A DNA stretch of 64,000 nt from the NCBI GenBank assembly GCA_029378245.1, contig JARKIF010000015.1:1443653-1507652 (forward strand), given 5' to 3'. Origin of the DNA: Roridomyces roridus. Its lineage: Eukaryota; Basidiomycota; Agaricomycetes; Agaricales; Mycenaceae. Position 1 is the first letter of the stretch. Each line of letters starts with the position of its first letter. Positions 57,358 through 64,000 of the stretch are shown here, piece after piece. The notes beneath the pieces are model-generated. The model was not told where the DNA came from. It searched no databases and saw only the letters and a list, made by a program, of their open reading frames with translations. The position numbers and the translations under genes were made by a program.

Positions 57358-57862
57358 GGGGGTTGATAGCGGATAGCAGGTCTTGGCCGCATTATGTCTT
57401 ATTCGTAAGCGATGCAAATTCGGTGACACGAGCCTGAGAGACCGAGGGCACTCAATCAGGCATCGCAATTGTTCCCGATGAGGTCGGCGGTATGGGCTAT
57501 TCCGAGATTTTCTCAAGATTCCGAACTGAACTGCAAACTGATGGATGGATGCATATCACGAAGCAGCGATTTCCCGTTGAGTCCTTGATCGTTCGGGTGT
57601 TCTAAAAACAAATTGTGATCCCAAACCCCCGGTCCTAGCACTTCCATTGCTACCCAACTTCTGATTCTAAGTCTGTATCCCTCAGCGCTGAAAGATACGA
57701 AAACAAATTCTTTGTTGGCAACAAGGGTGTTCTTGGGCGTTCGATTCCAATTTCCAAATTTACGGGTCCAGAGCCCAGACCGCACCGTCCCTTTTAAAAG
57801 CCGGTGGCACCTCCTGCCATCCAACATCCCCAGGTTACCTCTGACATAACATTCAAACTACC
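57358..57862. other. divergent promoter region, 7-TM gene and precursor C
   Basis: A 505-bp spacer. TTTTAAAAG at about 57792 is the only TATA-like element near precursor C. Nothing else recognised. Confidence 0.5.
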
Positions 57863-58401
57863 ATGCGTTTCCACCTGTCCGCTGTCTTCTTCACCTTCGC
57901 CTCCATGGTTGATGCTAGCCCAAAGCATCGCTGTCCCCGTGGACATCAACGAGGACGTTACTATTGGTAGGAGACTATCCCTTGTCTGGAAAATCCTCTC
58001 ATACTCATTTACCCTTCCAGGCTCTGAGCGCGAGCCTCCTCGCCGACGCATTGCAGTCCCCGTTGACATCAACGAGGACGTTACCATTGGTAGGAAACTA
58101 TCCTTTATCCGGAACTCTCTCGTACTCATTTAATTTGCCAGGCTCTGAGCGCGAGCCTCCTCGTCGACGCATCGCTGTGGACATCAACGAGGACGTCACT
58201 ATTGGTACGAGACTATCCTTTGTCCGGAAAACTCTTTCATACTCATTCATATTTCCAGGCTCTGAGCGCGAGCCTCCTCGTCGACGCATTGCCGTGGACA
58301 TCAATGAGGACGTTACTATTGGTACGCGACTATCCTTTGTTCGGAAAATTCTCTCATACTTATTCAAATTTCCAGGCTCTGAGCGCGAGCCTCCTCGTTG
58401 A
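57863..58401 (+). CDS. secreted multi-repeat peptide precursor C (frame break after signal)
   Basis: Five exons by inspection: 57863-57966, 58021-58089, 58142-58204, 58259-58321, 58376-58401 (introns 52-54 nt, phase 1 at IG-SE in the repeat frame). Repeat exons encode SEREPPRRR followed by IAVPVDINEDVTIG (two units in all with PV) or IAVDINEDVTIG (two units); the last exon is SEREPPR and stop. The signal-like start MRFHLSAVFFTFASMVDAS is in a different frame from the first repeat: the Met frame reaches a stop soon after, and the shift lies at about 57936-57946. So the gene is either freshly inactivated or mis-sequenced; I do not reconstruct it. Unlike B, units are separated by Arg-Arg-Arg, a strong Kex2-type site. 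Relationship to A, B and D is shown by D-I-N-x-D, IGSER and identical intron position. Confidence 0.7.
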
Positions 58402-59097
58402 TCAACGCACGCGTACAATGTGCAAGCATCACGGTGGGTTAGTGTTGCTTAGACTCCCTCTGTAACCGGCTGACGGTTACGGGATTCAGAACTCGAAAAA
58501 AGGATTAGGCAGAAAACAAAGAAAACAAAAGGATACATGTGCTCGTGCTCTCAGCGACTAATTTGTGTACGGTTGAATATTTTGGTTGAATCACATAAAA
58601 GCTTGTCGGAAATGCCGTGAACCTCCATAATGGTTTCATTTAGTCTGTTAGATCGAGACTCCTGCCATGGCTGGACACCGTCGGACATACACAGAAGAGT
58701 CTGATTTCGGCATGCACATGCCGTGTGATCCGATCTTCGGCACCCGTGAGCGACCCGTTCAGGACTCCCCGCAAGCACCCGCTGAACCGTGTTGAACTTT
58801 CCTCAAGGCCAGCTTACGACAGATAGCTCCGTGCTCTGTACGGGCGAATGAATTGGAATGATATACAGATACCAGCCGGGCGCCGAGGAACCAGTAGCCG
58901 AGAGCCGACACCGTGCCATCGCTGACGAAGTCCAAATATTATTCCGGGCGCAGAGATGGCTCTTGTTGCATCAGCAACAATCTTCTTGCAACACAACTCT
59001 GATGAACAGAAATTTAAAACACACGGCAGAAACCTTTAAAATTAAAGACGGCCATCCTCTCCCCTCGTCCTCAGAGTCCAAACTCCTTCCGATCGAC
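58402..59097. other. intergenic, promoter of precursor D
   Basis: The segment 58842-58950 (GGGCGAATGAATTGGAATGATATA and GCTGACGAAGTCCAAA) is repeated at 60411-60470 in front of relic E, so it is a duplicated upstream region. TTTAAAA elements at about 59013 and 59034 may serve as TATA boxes. Confidence 0.55.
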
Positions 59098-59364
59098 ATG
59101 CGCCTCCACATGACCACCCTCCTCTTCACCGTCGTCTACATGGCGATGCTCACAACGGCCCTTCCCTCCCCTTGCAGCGGTGTCAAGTGGTTAGTCCCTG
59201 TTTACGCTCGAAGGTTGACTCCGCCCACATACCTCGTTTTCTTCAGGGACACCGGGGTCGAGATCACTGACGACGCGCAAATCCGTATGCAGGTTCCTGA
59301 TCCTGCAGAGCCAGAACTAAACCTTTTCGGTGTTGCAGTCTCCGAGTGCCCCCCGCCTCGGTAA
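59098..59364 (+). CDS. secreted peptide precursor D, one repeat unit
   Basis: Three exons (59098-59189, 59247-59284, 59339-59364) give 51 residues, the same length as precursor A. The signal-like start is MRLHMTTLLFTVVYMAMLTT, sharing TVVYMAxLT with A and B. After the signal, Val-Lys-Trp stands where B has Val-Lys-Arg, a one-base change that removes the dibasic site. The rest reads DTGVEITDDAQI, then across the phase-1 intron LSECPPPR. There are two Cys (residue 26 and the penultimate block), unlike A, B and C. The frame is also open through both introns, so an unspliced 89-residue form starting here is possible; the spliced form is preferred because both splice sites coincide with those of A. 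Function unknown. Confidence 0.65.
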   Translation: MRLHMTTLLFTVVYMAMLTTALPSPCSGVKWLVPVYARRLTPPTYLVFFRDTGVEITDDAQIRMQVPDPAEPELNLFGVAVSECPPPR

Positions 59365-60785
59365 AGTTGTACGTCTACCGGACTCTGCGGCTTCGGTTGG
59401 CGGGTAATTGTTTCAGTGTGTACTAGGCATCTTGGAACTTATCATGCCGACAGCCGAGTTTCCAAGTCGAGTTGCGTTGTACTTACTGTGCGATGGAATG
59501 ATAATTAAATGTTGGATGCATTCCGATGACCTGCATACTTGAGTCCGAGAAGATATGAACACTGTGGCAATTGAACCACTGAGAGTGATGGCTCACGTGG
59601 GTTGATTTTCACATCACGCTGAGCAGTTCCGAGGACCCACCTTGTTGAGTGGATGAGGACGTTCCGCGGGCATCCGAGTACCAGGTCGAGGGTTCAACTT
59701 TCTTTGAATCCAGCTTACAATAACATTAGAATCGGCCCTGAATATTTCCGATGTGGGGGTTATTGCTTGGGACAGGTACAGTCGGAAACCCCCATCCGGA
59801 CCACTCATGAAACATCGTGTAATATCATGAGACTGAAGGCCGCTGCCGCAGTATACTATTGGGGTCTGGTAGATAGGTATATAACCTGCATTCACAAAAA
59901 TTTCCAGGTCATAAGAGCTTGCCCTTCGTCGTGTAGAAACAAAGTTTTCAAGATCATGCCGACATGAGATAAACCCACATCCGGACCAAATCATTATTAC
60001 TGACCCGGTACGTGTGATTTTCCCACGGGGTAAAGTCTCGCTTGGAAGGCCCCATCGAGGTATATATCCTCATAATACTATAGCCCTCCAGGTGCCGCAG
60101 TGGCTGAGCAATAATCAAATGACTTTGGTGGATTCCGTGATTTGGGTGTTTCAGCGAGCACCAAGTAAATTGACCGTATCTCAATGGTCAGCTTCCATTT
60201 CTGTCTGCAACTTTATGTCTGGGGATTCCACCAACATGGCTATGACTCAGTAAAAATTCAGCCCCATCAGAGCTGCTGAACTACCCGAGTCCGGTGGTGG
60301 GTCCGGTCCGGATGGGGTTTCCGACTGTACGGGGTTGAATTAAGTCTGAAATGCGGCCGCACAATTCCATGGAAAGCCTACTATGTCAGTTCATTTCAAT
60401 TGCCAGTGTGCCCGGGCGAATGGATCAGAATGATATACCGAGGGCCGACGGCGCTGACCAAGTCCAAAAACTCTTGATTTTGGCCACCCAAGGATGACTG
60501 TCTTTGAATCAGAGTCTCATGAATTGAACGGAGATTGCCTGCACTTGCTTCCGGCATTCACGCTGGTTCACATCGCCTTGGGCGCCTCAACCTCGGTCCA
60601 CGTGGCTGAGCGCTAGCTGACTGCGCGCTACTGCGCGGCGCTGATGGATCACAAATCTATCAAACAGGCTGCAGCGCGCCGTCGTTCAACTTCATTAAGA
60701 TTCAAGCCAAAAATAGTGTCTCTTTCCAACCAAATCTTTAAATTCAGACTTCTGTCTTGCCTCCCTCAATCCCAGCTCCCTCGAG
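59365..60785. other. intergenic between precursor D and relic E
   Basis: Contains the inverted-repeat element at 59776-60330 and the duplicated promoter segment at 60411-60470. No gene recognised. Confidence 0.55.
59776..60330. mobile_element. putative MITE with 26-bp inverted repeats
   Basis: GTACAGTCGGAAACCCCCAT then CCGGACC at 59776-59802 is the reverse complement of 60305-60330 with a single-base gap. A further partial copy of the ACATCCGGACC motif lies at 59979. No coding frame. Size of about 555 bp and lack of genes fit a miniature inverted-repeat element; target duplication not resolved. Inserted between precursor D and its decayed copy E. Confidence 0.65.
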
Positions 60786-61069
60786 ATGCGTTTTCAACCT
60801 CTCCACCCTCTTCTGCACCGTCGTCTACATGACGATGCTCGCTACGGCCCTCCGTCCCCGGGATGCGCTGGGGGTACCGACAAGCGGTGAGACTTCTTAG
60901 GCTCGACACCGTCGTTCTGTTCTCATGGATCGTTTGTTGCAGGGGCACTGGGGTCGAGATCGCGCCGATGCGAGCATCTGTACGCTGGATTCCTTCCAGA
61001 TGTGTATGAACATTTACTGAACTGATCGCTATGTTCAAGTCAACGAGGACTGCGCCCCGCCGCCGGTAA
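60786..61069 (+). pseudogene. decayed peptide precursor E
   Basis: Aligns with precursor D over its whole length: ATGCG start, codons for CTVVYMTMLATAL (in a shifted frame, so a one-base change follows the start), an intron ending GTTTGTTGCAG, GTGVEI followed by an acidic piece in another frame, a second intron, and a final block with CGCCCCGCCG before GGTAA. At least three frame changes are visible. The duplicated upstream region at 60411 supports descent from the same unit as D. No product expected. Confidence 0.7.
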
Positions 61070-61691
61070 CTTGGCTCGGAACTCGAGGAGCCAGGTTTTT
61101 GCCGGTAAATATTCCAGTTTCACGGTACATGGCTTTTAAAACTGACCGAATATTGACAGTTGAGTTCCGAAGTGGAAGTCGAGTTGAACTTGTGTGATGT
61201 TGATGATAATATAACTATATTGAAAATGGATTCTGTCTTCTGCGATGCTGAACATACGTATCGAGTGAGGCTCTGAACAGATACAACAATCAACTGAGGA
61301 AGCATGTCTCGGGTATCGGATCACCGGATTTGGAGTTTTGAAAGCCCCTGCATGGCGAGAAGTTCGATGAGCAGGCAAGTCCCGAGTGCACTCTGATGTT
61401 CAGCCCGTCTGTGATACACAATGGAAGAATGGTGGTGATGCAAGTTCAACAACTGTATTTGAGTGAGATTCATTTCGCATCAGTGGAATTCCGAATCACC
61501 GCCGTCTCTATGCAATACATTATTACAGCCACGGTGTGTCGAAAGTCTGTTTGTTGACCTGATTCACGTTGCGCTGCGATTCCACCTCCGACCACCAAAG
61601 CTCGAGCGCGGCATCACGGAGTCGCGTGGGTCTCGCATGTTGAAATGTACAGCCTGCCTCTTCTCGGAGCCTCAATTACCACGACGATCCA
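61070..61691. other. intergenic
   Basis: Spacer between relics E and F. Nothing recognised. Confidence 0.5.
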
Positions 61692-61904
61692 ATGTACAGC
61701 GCTCTTCTTCACATTTGACCACATGGCTCTGCTCACCACCGCCCTTCGACGATGGCCGAGAAGTTAAGTTGACGCTGAAACTGATACGTATCGACGCCGG
61801 GGGCGGGAATCCGTATGCAAGGCTCCATGGCCCATTGAACTTGAGCTTAAATTATTATTTGAACTTTATTTCAAGTCTCCGAGATCGGCGAACCGCCTCT
61901 TTGA
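61692..61904 (+). pseudogene. decayed peptide precursor F
   Basis: Patches colinear with precursor D: CTCTTCTTCACATTTG...CACATGGC then GCTCACCACCGCCCTTC (signal region), a block ending AATCCGTATGCAAG (end of exon 2 plus donor), and TTTCAAG-TCTCCGAG leading to ...CCGCCTCTTTGA (third exon, SE...EPPL and stop). Frames no longer connect and the signal-peptide start is not identifiable. A strongly eroded third copy of the D-type gene. Confidence 0.55.
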
Positions 61905-63153
61905 ACCACTGGCATCTCTTACCGGTATTTGGTGGTAAGTAAGTTTTGGCCTCGACCAACTGTAACGAACTTCTGAGGGTTGGTGTTCAATTCCGAGTTG
62001 GTACCGTTGATAGGAGTTAACATGATTTGAGATGCCAGCGCTGATGAGCACATGGCATTCGCCGAGTCCCAGAAGATATGCATAAGGAGCTACGGAAACT
62101 CAAACAGTGACTGTTCAGATCAGGATGCGAGTGGCTACTCTGATGGATGTTACTTTTGCGCTTCCTTCAGCGAAGTTCACACCGACTGTGATGTTCAGTT
62201 GCAGTCTGAGACGCAGCGGGTACATTCATATCAGCTTGGACCCCTCTGTGTCGCGGGACATAGGACTCATCACGGCCTCTTTTTCAACATATTCATTCCG
62301 GAACTCGGGAGTCGGGAAGACCTTATCTCTTCCATTCTCAGCGGGCGGGGGCCCTCGTGACTGGCCTGAAACATTTTGATGCCGAGTAGACCACCATCAC
62401 GGATAGAGCCCCTATGCATTTCGAAGCTCAGGAGGATCCTATCTTTCGTTCAACAAACCACTAAATCAGGTTCTCCCGGTGGTTCATCAAAAGGTCGTGA
62501 TGCCGAATGCCGACTCCATCACGGATCACGGGTTCATGTGACATGCTCTTCTTCTGCGAATCGGACACAAATAGAGTCGGACCTCGGTCAATCCGAGCCA
62601 TATCATTGGATTTACATGTGGTTCGTGGGCTGCTGGGACTCACGGACGGAGAAGCAGCCGTGCGTCCGAATCGAATCCCGCGATCAAACTGCGACTCGGT
62701 CATATCCGATGACCGACGGAGTCTGAGAGGCGGCGAACTTGCGATTGTGCAAACAGAACAGGGGCGTATGTACTCTGGAAACTACGGAGGACCGCGCCAG
62801 GGTTGTTGAGCGTTAGTTGAAAGACAGGTGCCCATCAAAGACATCACGGAACGCGGAACGTGGAACACGTCACTCAAAAGTAGCCACCATCTCCTCGTTC
62901 TTCGTGGCGTTCCTGGCTTCGAGCCCGGGCGCCGATACTGTGGGCTCTCGACACGGTTGCATTGAACGATTTTCAGACAGAGTTTGCGTCAGGGCCATTC
63001 TTGTTTCATCCAGGGGCTCTCTTTGATATCCGACTCGAAACTGGGCAAGGGCGGTCACTGTGGGTGTGCTCTTCCTTTTTTCAGGGCTGCTCTTTTCCGA
63101 AACTGACCGCCAATCTCGCTCATTATGCAATTTTTACTGTAGGTAAAGTCTCA
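61905..63153. other. intergenic, no gene recognised
   Basis: No gene recognised. The CATCACGGAT word occurs twice (62395, 62517) next to GATGCCGA, perhaps a small diverged duplication. The right end is the 3' flank of the UstYa-like gene. Confidence 0.45.
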
Positions 63154-63818
63154 CTACGCCCACTGTTTCTTCCACTCCAACCAATCATCGTACGCTCCGT
63201 CCATCACATCATGCACCTTCTTCCAATCGTCGCATACCAACGAATCACGCGGGCCCTGGGCACTCCACTCGGTCCGCATGAAATCACCCTCCTCCAACCC
63301 ATCCGCAGCCTGACAAAGCAGCGTCTGTCTCAAATAATTCAGACAGTGGGCGAAATGGTGGAGGTTCGAGGTGCGCGCCCGCGTGTCGTTCGTGGCTGTT
63401 CCTAAAAAGGCGATCTGCGCGCGTCGTACACAATGGAGCTGGTGGTAGAACGTTGGGAGGAAAACGCGGTACTCTGGACCGAGGCGCGTGCGTCCGAAGC
63501 CTTTGGGATTTTCGCCCAGGGTGGCCCATTCCGAGTCGTTCGCAAGGGTGTCGGAGGGGTCGAGCGAGAAGCGGACGGGCTCGTAGATGCTCATGGCGAC
63601 GGGTTCGAATGGGCCGAGGGGTAGTCGAGTGGGTAGTCGTCGCCGATGTAAGTGTAGGTGCGGGCTAGCCAGGTTAGTCTCTGATTGTTTTGTTCTCGTT
63701 CAGACTTACGAGCGCTCTGGGGGCGAAGGACACGAACTCCGACGTTCCACGACAAGACGCAGACATTCAGCGCGACAAGAAACTGGAACAGGCGTTGCAA
63801 GAAGTTGGATTGGGACAT
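63154..63818 (-). CDS. DUF3328/UstYa-like oxidase with frame break
   Basis: Two exons (63710-63818, 63154-63664). N-terminal anchor QFLVALNVCVLSWNVGVRVL, then RTYTYIGDDYPLDYP, the typical basidiomycete UstYa front. The body in the next frame reads GPFEPVAMSIYEPVRFSL, SEWATLGENPKGFGR, both complete metal-binding motifs FYHQLHC and HHFAHCLNYLRQTLLC (HxxHC twice), and VCDDWKKVHDVMDG. The join between YPLDYP and the body is broken by one base inside a run of four G at 63618-63621 (C on the coding strand), either a real frameshift or a homopolymer error. Family members catalyse oxidative cyclisation of ribosomal peptides in ustiloxin-type pathways. With both motifs intact it is the better candidate enzyme for the nearby precursors, if functional. 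Confidence 0.75.
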
Positions 63819-64000
63819 GGGCTAGTGAAGGTTGGTTGGTTCTCTTGAGCCCGAAGACCCCGTTGCGCTGACTTGTACGAAATAAATGGCACAGCCGCAA
63901 GAAATCTACCCTTGCACAGACATTCCCAGGGCCGTTGTGAATCGCACAAGAATAGTTTTGTTGAACTGGTTCGGTGTGACGGGTATGAGACGGTTCCTAG
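63819..64000. other. 5' flank of UstYa-like gene, window end
   Basis: Nothing recognised; the cluster may continue beyond the window. Confidence 0.5.

Noticed and set aside
57804..58133. Upstream Met at 57804, in frame with the repeats, as the start of precursor C
   Set aside because: The resulting N-terminus is polar and Pro/Ser-rich with no signal peptide, whereas every other family member starts MR(F/L) with a hydrophobic core. The frame-break explanation is preferred.
58858..59364. 168-residue single-exon reading of precursor D from 58858
   Set aside because: It includes the duplicated promoter segment and reads through both introns. The spliced 51-residue model agrees in length and intron phase with precursor A.

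Overview
The window is genomic DNA from a filamentous basidiomycete, most likely an Agaricomycete. Genes are dense and carry many short GT-AG introns of about 48-60 bp. Several families are typical of mushroom-forming fungi: F-box-like 'LPDEIIHEIL' proteins, BTB proteins, a DUF3328/UstYa-type protein with a YIGDDYP motif, serine-rich cupredoxin membrane proteins, and a 7-TM orphan family. No rRNA, tRNA or CRISPR was found. I cannot name the species from sequence alone.

The most interesting content lies at the two ends. It is a family of small secreted peptide precursors built from acidic repeats ending in 'IGSE(R/G)xxPR'. On the left (1.4-3.8 kb, minus strand) are a single-unit gene (A) and a ten-exon gene (B). 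In B each internal exon is exactly 51 nt, has phase-1 boundaries and encodes one 17-residue unit (for example DNIDADAVIGSEGPLPR). On the right (57.9-61.9 kb, plus strand) are a four-unit gene (C, with a reading-frame break after the signal peptide), a single-unit gene (D) and two decayed copies (E, F). They sit among two DUF3328/UstYa-like genes (54.1-54.7 kb; 63.2-63.8 kb, frame-broken), a single-pass membrane protein and a 7-TM protein. The layout resembles a fungal RiPP (ribosomal peptide) locus with Kex2-type processing, but one-exon-per-repeat architecture and cores without aromatic residues are not what I know from described UstYa-linked peptides.

Between the ends, left to right: a BTB/POZ gene (4.9-6.0 kb), a cytochrome P450 (7.65-9.7 kb), and a double-Myb telobox DNA-binding protein of Tay1/Teb1 type (11.1-14.4 kb). 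Next is a tandem array of F-box-like genes (15.5-22.8 kb), in which a transposon has supplied one gene with a new C-terminus. Then come an ORF-poor region (22.8-26.5 kb), a Zn2Cys6 regulator (26.6-27.5 kb), a GH28 polygalacturonase (29.3-31.0 kb), and an A1 aspartic protease (33.2-34.7 kb) placed between two divergent paralogues (31.3-32.6 and 35.1-36.4 kb). After these are VPS36 of ESCRT-II (37.9-39.8 kb), four cell-surface or rhodanese-type genes (40.1-46.1 kb), a broken gene at 47.2-47.8 kb, and a pair of prolyl-iminopeptidase-like genes. One of that pair (48.4-51.4 kb) is wrecked by nested insertions and the other (52.1-53.1 kb) is intact.

Several genes show single-base frame breaks, some in homopolymers (63.6 kb, 41.1 kb, 47.3 kb, 57.9 kb). 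Reads or transcripts are needed to tell real decay from assembly error. Exon boundaries were placed by eye from splice consensus, frame continuity and comparison between paralogues in the window.
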